DNA of 64,000 bases from Mycolicibacterium aubagnense. Lineage in GTDB: Bacteria > Actinomycetota > Actinomycetes > Mycobacteriales > Mycobacteriaceae. The stretch covers positions 4,960,001 to 5,024,000 of the forward strand of contig NZ_AP022577.1 of assembly GCF_010730955.1 (NCBI RefSeq), in the 5' to 3' direction. Of the stretch, positions 34,978 to 48,330 are shown one piece after another. A model generated the notes under the pieces. It was not told where the DNA came from. It did not search any database and saw only the letters and a program-made list of their open reading frames with translations. The stretch's first letter is position 1. Every line of letters starts with the position of its first letter. Position numbers and translations under genes: made by a program.

Positions 34978-35107
34978 AACGCGCAGGAAGTCTATCCCGG
35001 CGCCAACTCGCAGTGGGCATCGCAACAGCGGTATTGCGCCCCGCCGTCTCCGGCAGCGGACTAGCGTTAGGGGCCACCGCTGGGCGACGACGAGGAGAGC
35101 GACAGCC

Positions 35108-36589
35108 ATGAGCGACGTGCCGGACTTTGACACGGCCGGGTTGCCCGAAGAGTTGAGTGCAGTCGATCAGTTGATGCATCGGGGCGAAGCCAATCCTCGC
35201 ACCCGTTCCGGCCTCATGGGCGTCGAACTGTTGGACGTCACCCCGGACTGGGAGCAGTACCGGGCGCGGTTCGAGCAGGCCTCTCGCAGGGCGATTCGCC
35301 TTCGTCAGAAAGTCGTGATGCCGAGCCTGCCGACGGCTGCCGCGCGCTGGGTCGTCGATCCGGACTTCAATCTGGATTTCCACGTGCGGCGGGTACGCGC
35401 GCCGGGCGCGGGCACGCTGCGTGAGGTTTTCGACTTCGCCGAGTTGGCGCTGCAGTCGCCGCTCGACATCTCCCGTCCGCTGTGGACGGCCACGTTGGTC
35501 GAAGGGCTGCCCGGCGGCCGCGCTGCCAACATCGTGCACATGAGCCACGCCGTCACCGACGGTGTGGGGAGCATGGAGATGTTCGCCAACCTCTACGACC
35601 TGGAGCGCGACCCGGCGCCGAGGCCCGAGGCGCCACTGCCGATCCCTGAAGATCTGTCGCCCAATGACCTTGCGCGCCAAGGCATCAACGCGTTGCCAAA
35701 GGGCATCGCCAACAACATGCTGGATGTGACTCGTGGTGCGGCCGGGCTGGTCGGGCGCATGGTGCGCGACCCGGTCGACGCGGTCGGCGGCGTGGTCGAC
35801 TATGTCCGGTCGAGCCGGCGGGTGATGACGCCGGCGGCGCCGCCGTCGCCGGTGCTGCGCCGCCGTGGTCTGGCGTCGCGCAGTGAGGCGATCGACATCA
35901 AGTTCAGTGATCTGCACAAGGCGTCCAAGGCTGCCGAAGGTTCCATCAACGACGCCTACCTCGCTGCCCTCTGCGGTGCGCTGCGCCTCTACCACGAGGC
36001 CAAGGGCATTCCCGTCGCCTCGCTGCCGATGGCAGTGCCGGTGAATGTGCGCTCCGACTCGGATCCGGCCGGCGGCAACAGATTTGCGGGTGTGAACATC
36101 GCCGCGCCCATCGGCGTCGTCGATCCGCGCAAGCGCATCCAGAAGGTGCGCGCGCAGATGACCCGCAAGCGCGAGGAGCGCGCCATCGAGGTGGTCGGTG
36201 TCGTGGCGCCGCTGCTGAACCTGGTGCCGGAGAACCTGCTGGAGTCGATGGCGGGCTCGGTGGTGAACTCGGATGTGCAGGCAAGCAACGTCCCCGGTCC
36301 GCCGGTCGACACTTTCATCGCTGGGGCAAAGGTGTTGCGGCACTATGGAATCGGGCCACTTCCTGGCGTTGCGATGATGGCGGTGCTCATCTCGCGCAGC
36401 GGCTGGGTCACCATCAGCACCCGCTATGACCGGGCGTCGATCGACGATCCCGAACTGTGGGCCCGCTGTCTGGTGGACGGATTCAACGAGGTTCTCGCCC
36501 TGGGTGGGGACGGCCGGGCGATCCCGGCATCGTTCGAGTTGCCGGACGAACCGGCCGAGTCGGCAGTGAACGGGGGTGCCGCGCAATGA
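35108..36589 (+). CDS. WS/DGAT family acyltransferase
   Basis: A 493-residue wax ester synthase/diacylglycerol acyltransferase-type protein. The catalytic motif reads MSHAVTDG: the second His and the DG of HHxxxDG are present, but the first His is Ser. The C-terminal part has the usual NVPGPPVDTFIAGAKV and AVLISRSGWVTISTRYDR segments. It would make triacylglycerol or wax ester from acyl-CoA. It overlaps plsC (ATGA), forming a lipid-assembly operon with plsC and plsB2, as in Rv2484c-Rv2482c from memory. Confidence 0.87.
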   Translation: MSDVPDFDTAGLPEELSAVDQLMHRGEANPRTRSGLMGVELLDVTPDWEQYRARFEQASRRAIRLRQKVVMPSLPTAAARWVVDPDFNLDFHVRRVRAPGAGTLREVFDFAELALQSPLDISRPLWTATLVEGLPGGRAANIVHMSHAVTDGVGSMEMFANLYDLERDPAPRPEAPLPIPEDLSPNDLARQGINALPKGIANNMLDVTRGAAGLVGRMVRDPVDAVGGVVDYVRSSRRVMTPAAPPSPVLRRRGLASRSEAIDIKFSDLHKASKAAEGSINDAYLAALCGALRLYHEAKGIPVASLPMAVPVNVRSDSDPAGGNRFAGVNIAAPIGVVDPRKRIQKVRAQMTRKREERAIEVVGVVAPLLNLVPENLLESMAGSVVNSDVQASNVPGPPVDTFIAGAKVLRHYGIGPLPGVAMMAVLISRSGWVTISTRYDRASIDDPELWARCLVDGFNEVLALGGDGRAIPASFELPDEPAESAVNGGAAQ

Positions 36590-38163
36590 GTTCGGACGAC
36601 GACTACGCGGGCGAGTTCCGCAATGCCCGGTTGCCGGGGTCGGTCGCGGAAATCCTGGCCAGCCCGCAAGGTCCGCAGGTCGGGGCGTTCTTCGACATGG
36701 ATGGCACCTTGGTGGCCGGGTTCACCGGCGTGATCATGACGCAGGATCGGTTGCGCCGCCGCCAGATGGGTGTCGGCGAATTCATCGGCATGGTGCAGGC
36801 CGCGGTGAACCACCAGTTGGGGCGCGCCGAGTTCGAGGACCTGATCGGCCGGGGAGCGCGGATGCTGAACGGCAATTCGCTCAGCGACCTCGACGAGCTG
36901 GGCGAACGGTTGTTCATCCAGCACATCAAGAAGCGGATCTATCCCGAGATGCGTGAGCTCGTCCGCGCGCACATGGCGCGCGGGCACACCGTCGTGCTGA
37001 GCTCGTCGGCACTGACGGTCCAGGTGGAACCAGTGGCGAACTTCCTCGGCATCAAGAACGTGCTGTGCAACAAGTTCGAGACCGACGAGGATGGGCTCAT
37101 CACCGGCGATGTGGTCAGACCGGTGCTGTGGGGGCCCGGAAAAGCCAACGCCGCACAGCATTTCGCGGCGAACAACGGCGTCGATCTGGCGAAGAGCTAC
37201 TTCTACGCCGACGGCGACGAAGACGTCGCCCTGATGTACCTGGTCGGCAACCCCCGGCCCACCAACCCGGCGGCCAAGCTGGAATCCGTTGCCGTCAAAC
37301 GTGGTTGGCCGGTGCTGAAGTTCTCCAGCCGCAGTGGCAGCAGCCCCATCGCGCAGCTGCGAACCATCGCCGGCATCGCGTCCCTGGCGCCGGTCGCGGC
37401 CGGTGCCGTCGGGCTCGGTCTGTTGACCGGCAACCGGCGCACCGGGGTCAACTTCTTCACGTCGGCGTGGAGCAAGGCACTGATGGCCACGCTGGGTATC
37501 GACCTCAACGTGATCGGTGCGGAAAACCTACGCGCGCAACGGCCCGCGGTGTTCATCTTCAATCACCGCAACCAGGCCGACCCGATGATCGCCGGCGCAC
37601 TGGTGAGCGACAACTTCACCTCGGTGGGCAAGAAGGAACTCGAAAGCAACCCGATCATGGGCACCATCGGCAAGGTGATGGATGCCGCGTTCATCGACCG
37701 CGATGACCCGGCCTCGGCCATCGAGAGCCTGCACAAGATGGAAGAGCTTGCCCGTAAAGGCCTTTCGATCCTGATCGCACCCGAGGGCACCCGCCTCGAC
37801 ACCACTGAGGTCGGCGAGTTCAAGAAGGGTCCGTTCCGGATGGCCATGGCCGCCGGTATTCCCGTCGTGCCGATTGTCATCCGTAATGCGGAAGTGATCG
37901 CCGCGCGCGATTCGTCGACCTTCCATGCGGGCAAGGTCGACGTCGTGGTCTTCCCACCGATTTCGGTCGAAGACTGGACTCTCGACGACCTGTCCGAGCG
38001 CATCGCGGAGGTGCGGCAGCTCTACCTCGACACCCTCCGAAAATGGCCACACGACGAGGTGCCCGACAACGCGCTGTACCACCGGACGGCGTCGCCGGCG
38101 GCGGACCCCGATGCGCCCGACGACAGCGGCGAAGCGCCGCGCAGCGCCAAGGGCCGACGGTGA
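36586..38163 (+). CDS. plsC: Bifunctional HAD phosphatase-like/1-acylglycerol-3-phosphate acyltransferase
   Basis: A 525-residue two-domain protein. The N-terminal HAD domain has [10 protein letters not shown] at about residues 34-43 and [13 protein letters not shown] near 205. The C-terminal PlsC domain has [10 protein letters not shown] (HxxxxD), ERDDPAS-type region and APEGTRLD. The second domain acylates lysophosphatidic acid to phosphatidic acid; the first could remove a phosphate from a small substrate or from phosphatidate. It overlaps both neighbours by four bases, so all three enzymes are probably made together. Confidence 0.9.
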   Translation: MSSDDDYAGEFRNARLPGSVAEILASPQGPQVGAFFDMDGTLVAGFTGVIMTQDRLRRRQMGVGEFIGMVQAAVNHQLGRAEFEDLIGRGARMLNGNSLSDLDELGERLFIQHIKKRIYPEMRELVRAHMARGHTVVLSSSALTVQVEPVANFLGIKNVLCNKFETDEDGLITGDVVRPVLWGPGKANAAQHFAANNGVDLAKSYFYADGDEDVALMYLVGNPRPTNPAAKLESVAVKRGWPVLKFSSRSGSSPIAQLRTIAGIASLAPVAAGAVGLGLLTGNRRTGVNFFTSAWSKALMATLGIDLNVIGAENLRAQRPAVFIFNHRNQADPMIAGALVSDNFTSVGKKELESNPIMGTIGKVMDAAFIDRDDPASAIESLHKMEELARKGLSILIAPEGTRLDTTEVGEFKKGPFRMAMAAGIPVVPIVIRNAEVIAARDSSTFHAGKVDVVVFPPISVEDWTLDDLSERIAEVRQLYLDTLRKWPHDEVPDNALYHRTASPAADPDAPDDSGEAPRSAKGRR

Positions 38164-40517
38164 AGCACACCGCTGACGATCTCGCCAGCTTCGACCCGAC
38201 CGACGACGCGCTGGTGCTGACCGCGGTCGGCTCCGCCGCCGAGTGGGACCTGCTGAACGACTGGCTCGCCCACCAGCGCAAACAGCATCCTGACACCCGC
38301 CTCGAGGTGCTCCGGCTGCCGACCGAAGGGGAGCCGTCACCCGGCACGCTGGCCCGCCTGGTCGAGCTGCTCGGCGCCGACGAGAGCCGTTCGGTGGTTC
38401 CCGTCCGGGTGTTCTGGGTGCCCGCCGGTCTGCCGACGCGCTCCAAGATCGTGTCGCTGATCTCGGGCCGCGACCGCTACCGGCCACCGGAGCTGCTGCA
38501 GCGCCGCATCCTGCGCAAGGACCCGTTGCGGGCCCGGGTGGTCGCCGGTGAACCTGCCACCGTCGGGCAGCTGCGGCAGCAGTGGAAGGACACCACGACC
38601 GCCGAAAACCCAAGGGAGTTCGCCCGGTTCGTGCTGCGCCGGGCGCAGCTCGCCATCGAGCGCGTGGAGCTGCGGCTGCTCGGACCCGAGTACAAATCAC
38701 CTCGGCTGGTCAAGCCCGAGGTGCTGGCGTCAGCGCGGTTCCGGGAAGGCCTGGAGAAGATTCCGGGCGCGACGGTGGAGAAGGCCGGCGAGATGCTCGA
38801 CGAGCTGTCGACGGGGTGGAGCCGGTTCTCCGTCGACTTCATCCCGAAGATCGGGCGCGCCATCTTCAGCAGGGGATTCGACCCCAACGTGGACTACGAC
38901 CGCGAGCAGGTCGAGGCCATGCGGCACGCGCTGGAACTGCACCCGGCCGTGCTGTTGTTCTCGCACCGGTCGTACCTCGACGGCGTCATCGTGCCGGTGG
39001 CGATGCAGGAGAACCGCCTGCCGCCCGTGCACACCTTCGCCGGGATCAATCTCGCCTTCGGTCTGATGGGGCCGATCTTCCGGCACTCCGGCGTCATCTT
39101 CATCCGGCGCAACATCGCCGGCGACCCGTTGTACAAGTACGTGCTCAAGGAGTACGTCGGGTACATCGTAGAGAAGCGCTTCAACCTCAACTGGTCCATC
39201 GAGGGCACCCGCTCCCGGACCGGAAAGATGTTGCCGCCCAAGCTGGGTCTGCTGGCGTACGTCGCCGACGCCTACCTCGACGGCCGCAGCGAGGACATCC
39301 TGCTGCAGCCCGTCTCCATCAGCTTCGACCAGTTGCACGAGACCGCGGAGTACGCCGCCTACGCCCGCGGCGGCGAGAAGACCCCGGAGGGTCTGAGTTG
39401 GCTGTACCACTACATCAAGGCGCAGGGCGACCGGAACTTCGGCAAGATCTACGTGCGCTTCCCCGAAGCGGTGTCGATGCGTGAGCAGTTGGGCCCGCCC
39501 GATGGTGCGGTGGCCACCGACCCGGCAGTGAAGCGCCTCGCACTGCAGAAGATGGCCTTCGAGGTGGCCTGGCGCATCCTGCGGGCCACCCCGGTCAACG
39601 CCACGGCTCTGGTGTCGGCGCTGCTGCTGACCACCCGCGGCCTGGCGCTGACGCTGGACCAGCTGCACCACACCCTGCAGGATGCGCTGGATTACCTTGA
39701 GCGCAAGCAGATTCCGATGACCAATTCGGTACTGCGGCTGCGTACCCCCGAAGGGGTCCGGGCCGCGCTCGATGCGATGTCTGGCGGGCATCCGGTCACC
39801 GCGGTGAACACCGGCCGCCAGCCGGTCTGGTACATCGCGCCGCAGGATGAGCACGAGGCCGCGTTCTACCGCAACACGACCATCGATGCGTTCTTGGAAA
39901 CCGCCATTGTCGAGCTCGCCATGGCGCACGCCGCCAAGGCGGAATCCGATCCGGTGGAGGCCTTTTGGTCGCAGGCCATGCGGCTGCGCGCCCTGCTCAA
40001 GTTCGAGTTCTACTTTGCGGACTCGGCATCGTTCCGCGAGCACATCCTGGAAGAGATGTCGTGGCAGGCCAACTGCGAGCAGCAGTTGGCCGAGGGGGGC
40101 GAGGCCATCTACGCGATGCTGCGGGCCAAGCGTCCGATCATCGCCGGCGCCATGTTGCGGCCGTTCCTGGAGGCCTACGAACTGGTCGCCGACGTGTTGC
40201 GGGGCACGCCGCCCGACATCAGTGAGAAGGAGCTGACGAAGCGGGCACTCGGTGTCGGCCGGCAGTACGTCGCGCAAGGCCGGATTCGCAGCAACGAGTC
40301 GGTGTCGGCGCTGCTGTTCACGACAGCGCGCCAGGTGGTCGCCGATCAGAAGCTGCTCGAAGCGGCCCCCGATCTGGAGGAGCGGCGCGCGGCCTTCCTC
40401 GCCGAGCTGCGGTCGATTTTGGCGGACCTGGCCACCGTCGACTCGATCGGTTGGATCAAGTTCGACATTCGGGAGTTGCAGCGGCGCAAGGCCAAAGACG
40501 CCATCGAGGCCGACTGA
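38160..40517 (+). CDS. plsB2: Glycerol-3-phosphate 1-O-acyltransferase
   Basis: A 785-residue PlsB-type enzyme, full length, from GTG 38160 overlapping the plsC stop. The acyltransferase core shows [16 protein letters not shown] (HxxxxD), [38 protein letters not shown] and [13 protein letters not shown]. It adds the first acyl chain to glycerol-3-phosphate at the membrane. The long N-terminal region (residues 1-250) is typical of bacterial PlsB. A strong terminator follows at 40556. Confidence 0.92.
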   Translation: MKHTADDLASFDPTDDALVLTAVGSAAEWDLLNDWLAHQRKQHPDTRLEVLRLPTEGEPSPGTLARLVELLGADESRSVVPVRVFWVPAGLPTRSKIVSLISGRDRYRPPELLQRRILRKDPLRARVVAGEPATVGQLRQQWKDTTTAENPREFARFVLRRAQLAIERVELRLLGPEYKSPRLVKPEVLASARFREGLEKIPGATVEKAGEMLDELSTGWSRFSVDFIPKIGRAIFSRGFDPNVDYDREQVEAMRHALELHPAVLLFSHRSYLDGVIVPVAMQENRLPPVHTFAGINLAFGLMGPIFRHSGVIFIRRNIAGDPLYKYVLKEYVGYIVEKRFNLNWSIEGTRSRTGKMLPPKLGLLAYVADAYLDGRSEDILLQPVSISFDQLHETAEYAAYARGGEKTPEGLSWLYHYIKAQGDRNFGKIYVRFPEAVSMREQLGPPDGAVATDPAVKRLALQKMAFEVAWRILRATPVNATALVSALLLTTRGLALTLDQLHHTLQDALDYLERKQIPMTNSVLRLRTPEGVRAALDAMSGGHPVTAVNTGRQPVWYIAPQDEHEAAFYRNTTIDAFLETAIVELAMAHAAKAESDPVEAFWSQAMRLRALLKFEFYFADSASFREHILEEMSWQANCEQQLAEGGEAIYAMLRAKRPIIAGAMLRPFLEAYELVADVLRGTPPDISEKELTKRALGVGRQYVAQGRIRSNESVSALLFTTARQVVADQKLLEAAPDLEERRAAFLAELRSILADLATVDSIGWIKFDIRELQRRKAKDAIEAD

Positions 40518-40529
40518 CGCCGCGCGCGG

Positions 40530-40556
40530 TTATCCACAGTTCGCGATTCATCCACA
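40530..40556 (+). promoter_or_regulatory. Two DnaA-box-like 9-mers
   Basis: TTATCCACA at 40530-40538 is the consensus DnaA box, and TCATCCACA at 40548-40556 differs by one base. They are on the same strand, 18 bp apart, between plsB2 and the SSB paralogue. Two near-consensus boxes so close could bind DnaA and affect transcription or titrate it; chance is not excluded. Confidence 0.4.
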
Positions 40557-40591
40557 ACCGGCGCCGCCTGTCGAGCGGCGCCGGTTCTTTT
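40556..40591 (+). terminator. Terminator of the acyltransferase operon
   Basis: Perfect 12-bp stem (40556-40567 with 40575-40586), 7-nt loop, followed by CTTTT. Confidence 0.85.
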
Positions 40592-40665
40592 GTCGGTGCC
40601 GGGCGGGTCAATGGGCGCATAGGCCGACGAGAACGCCGGCAACACCGAAATGGATGGAGAAGCAC

Positions 40666-41112
40666 ATGTTCGAGACACCCGTCACCGTGGTCGGCAACGT
40701 GATCACCGATGTGGTCGCACGCCGGGCCGGGGAGAGCAACGTCGTGACGTTCCGAATGGCGAGCAATTCGCGGAAGAAGACCGACGAGGGCTGGGAGCCG
40801 GGCAACTCGCTGTACATCACGGTGAACTGCTGGGGCCGGGTGGCCGACGGGGTGGCAGGCCGACTGTTCAAAGGCGACCCGGTCGTGGTCGTCGGCTACA
40901 TCTACACCAGCGAGTACGTGGACAAGGAAGGCAACCGGCGCTCATCGATGGAGGTGCGGGCGACGTCCGTCGGCCCGGACATGGCGCGGTGCCAGGTCAA
41001 GGTCGATCCCCGGCGGCCGAGTCCCCTTGACGTCGAGGCCGGCCCCGAGGTGCGGCCACACGACCAGCAGCCCGAGGCCGAGAAGGCGGACGGGCTGGCG
41101 CTGTCGGTCTAG
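40666..41112 (+). CDS. ssbB: Single-stranded DNA-binding protein paralogue (SSBb type)
   Basis: A 148-residue OB-fold protein (FETPVTVVGNVITDVVARR, VTFRMASNSRK, NSLYITVNCWGRVADGVAGRLFKGDPVVVVGYIYTSEY). It is shorter than the main SSB and lacks its acidic DDDxPF tip, ending GLALSV. That suggests it binds single-stranded DNA but does not recruit the usual partners. Paralogues of this kind are tied to recombination or stress in mycobacteria. GGAG site before ATG 40666. Position equals Rv2478c from memory. Confidence 0.85.
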   Translation: MFETPVTVVGNVITDVVARRAGESNVVTFRMASNSRKKTDEGWEPGNSLYITVNCWGRVADGVAGRLFKGDPVVVVGYIYTSEYVDKEGNRRSSMEVRATSVGPDMARCQVKVDPRRPSPLDVEAGPEVRPHDQQPEAEKADGLALSV

Positions 41113-41118
41113 GCGGAA

Positions 41119-41159
41119 CGTCGGGGCGCCTCAAACGGCCCTTCACGGGGCGCCCCGAC
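41119..41159. terminator. Stem-loop after the SSB paralogue
   Basis: A perfect 11-bp inverted repeat (41120-41130 with 41149-41159) with an 18-nt loop and no U tract. It probably ends ssbB transcription before ettA. Confidence 0.55.
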
Positions 41160-41292
41160 CGCGCCACCGGGCGATTTGGCGGCTTGCCTAGGATGGTCAG
41201 CGAGCTTTCGCGGGACCGCGCCAGATCGATCGCGCCGGGTCCGTGCTACGAGAACGCTACGACGAACAGCCAACGAAAGGCATGACGACGGC

Positions 41293-42966
<1,674 letters not shown>

Positions 42967-43021
42967 CGTCGCACGTACGTGCCGATTGGGGCACGACGGC
43001 GCGACGTCAGGAGCAAGTCGG

Positions 43022-46000
43022 ATGACGGAATATCGGGGCGGACGCGGCAGCACGACGCAGTCCGCCGGCACGGACGGCAATGCTGGTCTCGCACGGGCCT
43101 ATCTGCTGACCTACCGCGGCCCCAGCGACGGCTCTCCGGCCGGCGGTGGGGTTACCGCCCCGATCGACGTCGCGCTGGCAACCCGGGTGTCGCCGGAGTT
43201 GCTGGCGGCGCACTTTCGCCTCGGTCATCGCCGGTCGACGGGGGAGACTCTGGTCGCGATCTACCCTGCCGACGATCCCGGCCGCTTCGGCCCGGCGCTG
43301 CAGATCGTGACCGACCACAGCGCGCTGTTGATGGACTCGGTGATGGTGCTGCTGAACCGGATCGGCGTCGCCTACACCGCGATCATGAGTCCCGAATTCC
43401 GGGTTCGCCGGGATTCGGCGGGCGAGGTCGTCGCGATGGGTCCGGCGGGTGATCCCAGCGCACCGGCCGACGGCATCGACGAGACCTGGATTCATGTGCA
43501 GCTGGCGACCATGGGTGACGGCGAGGCCGTGGCCGAGGCCGCGGCGGTGCTGCCGCATGCCCTGACCGACACCCGAGCCGTGGAACTCGACACCCCGGCG
43601 ATGAACGCCGCTCTCGTGGGCCTGGCCAACGCGCTCGATGCCGATCACAACGGCCGGTTCCCCGGCTACGACCGGCGCGACGTGGCGGCCCTGCTGCGCT
43701 GGCTGGCCGACGGGCACTTCGTCCTGCTCGGCTACCAGCAGTGCGCAGTGCACAACGGGCAGGCGCAGGTGGATCCCGCGACCCGGCTCGGTGTGGCCAA
43801 GCTGCGCACCGACGTGCTGCCGCCGCTGGCCGGCGACGACGAACTGCTGGCGGTGGCCCAGGCCACCATGCCCAGTTACCTGCGCTACGGCGCCTACCCG
43901 TACATCGTGGTGGTTCGCGAGAGCGCGGGTCCGAACGGGCCCGCCCGCGAACACCGTTTCATCGGGCAGTTCACGGTCACCGCGGGTAACGCGAATGTGC
44001 TGGAGATTCCGCTGATCTCGCGCCGGGTCAACGAGGCGTTGGCCCTGTCTCACGGCGATCCGAGCCGGCCCGGCCAGCTGATGCTGGACATCATCCAGAC
44101 AGTGCCACGGTCCGAGCTGTTCTCCCTGACCGCGCGCGACCTCGTCGCGATGGGGAAGTCCGTCATCGACCTGGGCTCCCGGCGGCGTGCGCTGCTGTTC
44201 CTGCGCGCCGATAAACTCGCTCACTTCGTGTCGTGCCTGGTGTACCTGCCGCGTGACCGGTACACCACCGATGTCCGGCTGGCCATGCAGGACATCCTGG
44301 TGCGCGAACTCGGTGGCGAGAGCATCGAGTACACCGCACGCGTCAGTGAATCGCCCTGGGCCGTCGTGCATTTCACGGTTCGTCTCAAAGAAGGGGCGAG
44401 CCAGGCGACCATCGATACGTCGGCGGCCAACGAAACCCGCATTCAGGGTCTGCTGACCGAGGCCGCCCGCACCTGGGGCGACCGGCTGATCGGTGCCGTC
44501 ACACCGGGCACCATCACCCGCGCCGAGGCCGAGCACTACGCGGTGGCGTTCCCCGTGGTGTACAAGCAGGCCTTCACGCCGACCGGAGCCATCGAGGCCA
44601 TCAGCATCATCGACCAGCTGCAGGACGACAGTGTCAAGCTCGTGCTGGACTATCCCGAAGCGGGGCCCGATGATGACGGCACCGCCCAACTCACGTGGTA
44701 TCTGGCCGGCCGGTCGGCCTCGCTGAGCGAGCTGCTGCCGATGCTGCAGTCGATGGGTGTGGTGGTGCTCGAGGAGCAGCCGTTCAACGTCGTTCGCGGC
44801 GACGGCGTGCCGGTTTGGATCTACCAGTTCAAGATTTCCCGGCACCAATCCACCATCGACACCCCGGCAGTGGAGCGCGAAGCGATCGCGGGCCGATTCG
44901 CCGACGCGGTCACCGCCATCTGGCAGGGCAAGGTGGAGATCGACCGGTTCAACGAGTTGGTGCTCGGCGCGGGGCTCACCTGGCAGCAGGTGACGATCCT
45001 GCGGGCGTACGCAAAGTACTTGCGGCAGGCCGGTTTTCCGTACAGTCAGTACCACATCGAGACCGTGCTCAGAGACAACCCGCGGACGGCGAAGTCCCTC
45101 GTCGAGTTGTTCGAGGCGGTATTTGACCCGGCCGGGGGGGACGCCGCGGAACGCGCCCAGACCGCCGCGGCGGCCGTCGCCGCCGACATCGACGCCTTGG
45201 TGAGCCTGGATACCGACCGAGTCCTGCGGGCGTTCGCGGCGCTGGTGCAGGCCACGTTGCGCACCAACTACTACGTCACCGCCGAGGGGTCGGCGCGGCA
45301 GCGAAATGCGTTGTCGTTCAAGCTCAATCCCCAGCTCATCGACGAATTACCATTGCCCAGGCCGAAATACGAGATCTTCGTGTACTCGCCGCGCGTCGAA
45401 GGCGTGCACCTGAGGTTCGGCAACGTGGCCCGCGGTGGTCTGCGCTGGTCGGACCGGAGGGAGGACTTCCGTACCGAAATCCTGGGTCTGGTCAAGGCGC
45501 AGGCGGTGAAGAACGCCGTCATCGTGCCGGTCGGCGCCAAGGGCGGATTCGTGCTCAAGTCGCCGCCGGTTCCCACCGGTGACGCGGCCGCCGATCGCGA
45601 TGCCCTGCGCAACGAAGGTGTTGCCTGCTACCGACTGTTCATCGCCGGCCTGCTCGACGTCACCGACAACGTCGAGACGGCCACCGGTGCTGTCGTCCCG
45701 CCGGCGCAGGTGGTGCGCCGCGACGGCGACGACGCCTACCTGGTGGTCGCCGCCGACAAGGGCACCGCGACGTTCTCGGACATCGCCAATGACGTTGCCA
45801 AGTCGTACGGTTTCTGGCTCGGTGATGCGTTCGCCTCCGGTGGCTCGGTCGGTTACGACCACAAGGCCATGGGCATCACCGCCAAGGGCGCCTGGGAGTC
45901 GGTCAAGCGGCACTTCCGGGAGATGGGGCACGACACCCAGACCCAGGACTTCACCGTCGTCGGCGTCGGCGACATGAGCGGTGACGTGTTCGGCAATGGC

Positions 46001-47881
46001 ATGTTGCTGTCCAGGCACATTCGGCTCGTGGCGGCCTTCGACCACCGGCACATCTTCCTGGACCCAAATCCCGATTCGGCCCGTTCCTGGATCGAACGTG
46101 ACCGGATGTTCAAGCTGCCCCGGTCGAGTTGGGACGACTACGACAAGTCGCTCATCAGCGAAGGCGGTGGTGTGTACAGCCGTGAGCAGAAGTCGATCCC
46201 CATCAGCCCCCAGGTCCGCGAAGTACTCGGCCTCGGCGCCGATGTCACCGAACTCACGCCGCCGGCACTGATGAAGTCGATCCTGCTGGCGCCCGTCGAC
46301 CTGTTCTGGAACGGCGGCATCGGCACCTACATCAAGGCCGAGACCGAGTCGGACGCCGACGTCGGCGACCGCGCCAATGACGCCATCCGGGTCAACGGAA
46401 ATCAGGTGCGCGCCAAGGTGGTCGGCGAGGGCGGCAACCTCGGCGTCACGCAGCGTGGCCGCATCGAATTCGATCTGTCCGGCGGCCGCATCAACACTGA
46501 TGCCATGGACAACTCGGCGGGCGTGGACTGCTCGGACCACGAGGTCAACATCAAGATTCTGGTCGACGCCCTGGTGACCGCCGGCAAGGTGGCGGCCGGC
46601 GAACGCACCGAGCTGCTGATGTCGATGACCGACGAAGTCGGTCGATTGGTGCTCGCCGACAACATGTCGCAGAACGACCTGATGGGCACCAGCCGCGCCA
46701 ACGCCGCCAGCCTGCTGCCGGTGCACGCCTCCCAGATTCGCGATCTGTCGAGGGAACGTGGACTCAACCGCGAGCTGGAGGCGCTGCCCTCGGACAAGGA
46801 AATCCGTCGGCGGATGGAAACCGGGCTGGGACTGACCTCACCGGAACTGGCCACCTTGATGGCGCACGTGAAGCTGGCACTCAAGGAGGACGTGCTGGGC
46901 AGTGAGCTGCCGGATCAGGAGGTGTTCGCGGGACGGCTCCCCGGCTACTTCCCGGAGGAGCTGCGGGACCGGTTCACGGCAGACATCCGGTCGCATCAGC
47001 TGCGCCGGGAGATCATCACCACGATGCTGGTGAACGACCTCGTCGACACCGCCGGCATCACCTACGCCTACCGCGTCGCCGAGGACGTCGGTGTGGGACC
47101 CGTCGACGCGGTTCGCAGCTATGTCGCGGTGGACAAGATTTTCCGGGTCGGCGAGGTGTGGCGGAACATCCGGGCGGCCGGCCTGGCCGGCGTCCCGGTG
47201 GATGTCACCGACCGCATGACGCTGGACCTGCGCCGCCTGATCGACCGGGCCGGCCGTTGGCTGCTGAACTACCGGCCCCAGCCGCTGGCGGTCGGCGCCG
47301 AGGCCAACCGGTTCGCGGCGAAGGTCGCCGAGCTGACGCCGCAGATGGCGCAGTGGCTGCGCGGCGATGACAAGGCCATCGCGGAGACCGACGCCGCGCA
47401 GTTCGTGGCCGCCGGCGTCTCGCGGGACCTGGCCTACATGGTGGCCACGGGGCTGTACCAGTACAGCCTGCTGGATGTCATCGACATCGCCGACATCGCT
47501 GAGCGGGAGCCGGCAGAGGTGGCAGACACCTACTTTGCCCTGACGGACGACCTTGGCATCGACAACCTCCTGACGGCGGTATCCCAGTTGAGCCGCAACG
47601 ACCGCTGGCATTCGTTGGCGCGCTTGGCGATTCGCGACGACATCTACGGTTCTGTCCGGGCGTTGTGCATCGACGTCATCGCCGTCGGCGAGACGGACGA
47701 GACCGGTGAGCAGAAGATTCACGAGTGGGCGTCGACCAACAGCTCCCGGGTCACGCGGGCCCGCCGGACCCTGACCGAGATCCTGGGTGACGAAGAGCGG
47801 GACCTGGCAACCCTGTCGGTGGCGGCGCGGCAGCTGCGCAGCATGACCACGAGAACAACAGGAACGGGCAATCAGGGATGA
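43022..47881 (+). CDS. gdh: NAD-dependent glutamate dehydrogenase, large (L-180) type
   Basis: A 1619-residue enzyme converting glutamate to 2-oxoglutarate and ammonia. The N-terminal half carries ACT-like regulatory regions. The catalytic core at about residues 790-1180 has [36 protein letters not shown] (catalytic Lys region) and the NAD fold [17 protein letters not shown]. Length is normal. ATG 43022 has GGAG upstream; a TTG at 42986 would add 12 residues. In mycobacteria this enzyme is inhibited by the FHA protein GarA, linking it to Ser/Thr kinase signalling. The thioesterase gene follows after seven bases. Confidence 0.93.
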   Translation: MTEYRGGRGSTTQSAGTDGNAGLARAYLLTYRGPSDGSPAGGGVTAPIDVALATRVSPELLAAHFRLGHRRSTGETLVAIYPADDPGRFGPALQIVTDHSALLMDSVMVLLNRIGVAYTAIMSPEFRVRRDSAGEVVAMGPAGDPSAPADGIDETWIHVQLATMGDGEAVAEAAAVLPHALTDTRAVELDTPAMNAALVGLANALDADHNGRFPGYDRRDVAALLRWLADGHFVLLGYQQCAVHNGQAQVDPATRLGVAKLRTDVLPPLAGDDELLAVAQATMPSYLRYGAYPYIVVVRESAGPNGPAREHRFIGQFTVTAGNANVLEIPLISRRVNEALALSHGDPSRPGQLMLDIIQTVPRSELFSLTARDLVAMGKSVIDLGSRRRALLFLRADKLAHFVSCLVYLPRDRYTTDVRLAMQDILVRELGGESIEYTARVSESPWAVVHFTVRLKEGASQATIDTSAANETRIQGLLTEAARTWGDRLIGAVTPGTITRAEAEHYAVAFPVVYKQAFTPTGAIEAISIIDQLQDDSVKLVLDYPEAGPDDDGTAQLTWYLAGRSASLSELLPMLQSMGVVVLEEQPFNVVRGDGVPVWIYQFKISRHQSTIDTPAVEREAIAGRFADAVTAIWQGKVEIDRFNELVLGAGLTWQQVTILRAYAKYLRQAGFPYSQYHIETVLRDNPRTAKSLVELFEAVFDPAGGDAAERAQTAAAAVAADIDALVSLDTDRVLRAFAALVQATLRTNYYVTAEGSARQRNALSFKLNPQLIDELPLPRPKYEIFVYSPRVEGVHLRFGNVARGGLRWSDRREDFRTEILGLVKAQAVKNAVIVPVGAKGGFVLKSPPVPTGDAAADRDALRNEGVACYRLFIAGLLDVTDNVETATGAVVPPAQVVRRDGDDAYLVVAADKGTATFSDIANDVAKSYGFWLGDAFASGGSVGYDHKAMGITAKGAWESVKRHFREMGHDTQTQDFTVVGVGDMSGDVFGNGMLLSRHIRLVAAFDHRHIFLDPNPDSARSWIERDRMFKLPRSSWDDYDKSLISEGGGVYSREQKSIPISPQVREVLGLGADVTELTPPALMKSILLAPVDLFWNGGIGTYIKAETESDADVGDRANDAIRVNGNQVRAKVVGEGGNLGVTQRGRIEFDLSGGRINTDAMDNSAGVDCSDHEVNIKILVDALVTAGKVAAGERTELLMSMTDEVGRLVLADNMSQNDLMGTSRANAASLLPVHASQIRDLSRERGLNRELEALPSDKEIRRRMETGLGLTSPELATLMAHVKLALKEDVLGSELPDQEVFAGRLPGYFPEELRDRFTADIRSHQLRREIITTMLVNDLVDTAGITYAYRVAEDVGVGPVDAVRSYVAVDKIFRVGEVWRNIRAAGLAGVPVDVTDRMTLDLRRLIDRAGRWLLNYRPQPLAVGAEANRFAAKVAELTPQMAQWLRGDDKAIAETDAAQFVAAGVSRDLAYMVATGLYQYSLLDVIDIADIAEREPAEVADTYFALTDDLGIDNLLTAVSQLSRNDRWHSLARLAIRDDIYGSVRALCIDVIAVGETDETGEQKIHEWASTNSSRVTRARRTLTEILGDEERDLATLSVAARQLRSMTTRTTGTGNQG

Positions 47882-47888
47882 TGGGCCG

Positions 47889-48302
47889 GTGACTGAACGC
47901 TTCACGACGCCGGTGCCGGTGCGCTGGTCAGACATCGACATGTATCAACATGTCAACCACGCGACCATGGTGACGATTCTCGAGGAGGCGCGGGTTCCGT
48001 TCTTGACCGAACCGTTTGCCGAGGACGTCGCCACCACCGGACTGCTGATCGCCGAAGTGAACGTGAAGTACAAGGACCAACTGCGCCTTGTCGATTCGCC
48101 GTTGCAGGTGACCATCTGGACCAACCGGCTGCGGGCCTGCGACTTCACGTTGGGCTATGAGGTGCGGTCGGCGCAGGCCGATCCCGATTCCAAGCCGGCC
48201 GTGATCGGGGAGACCCAATTGGCAACCTTCAACATCGAGCGGCAGATGCTCGTGCGCATCGCCCCGCATCAGCGGGAGTACCTGCAGCGTTTTGCGCGAT
48301 GA
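47889..48302 (+). CDS. Acyl-CoA thioesterase (4HBT hotdog family)
   Basis: A 137-residue hotdog protein with VRWSDIDMYQHVNHATMVTILEEAR, the 4-hydroxybenzoyl-CoA thioesterase signature with the catalytic Asp, and VNVKYKDQLRLVDSPLQVTIW. It hydrolyses an acyl-CoA of unknown chain. GTG 47889 is used. It sits just after gdh and just before the 48331 gene, the same order as Rv2475c-Rv2474c from memory. Confidence 0.87.
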   Translation: MTERFTTPVPVRWSDIDMYQHVNHATMVTILEEARVPFLTEPFAEDVATTGLLIAEVNVKYKDQLRLVDSPLQVTIWTNRLRACDFTLGYEVRSAQADPDSKPAVIGETQLATFNIERQMLVRIAPHQREYLQRFAR

Positions 48303-48330
48303 GCGCTTGCGCGAAGAGCAGAGTGCACCG

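Noticed and set aside
43007..45055. 682-codon minus-strand ORF inside gdh
   Set aside because: Antisense to a well-supported glutamate dehydrogenase. Long open frames opposite high-GC genes are expected from codon bias.
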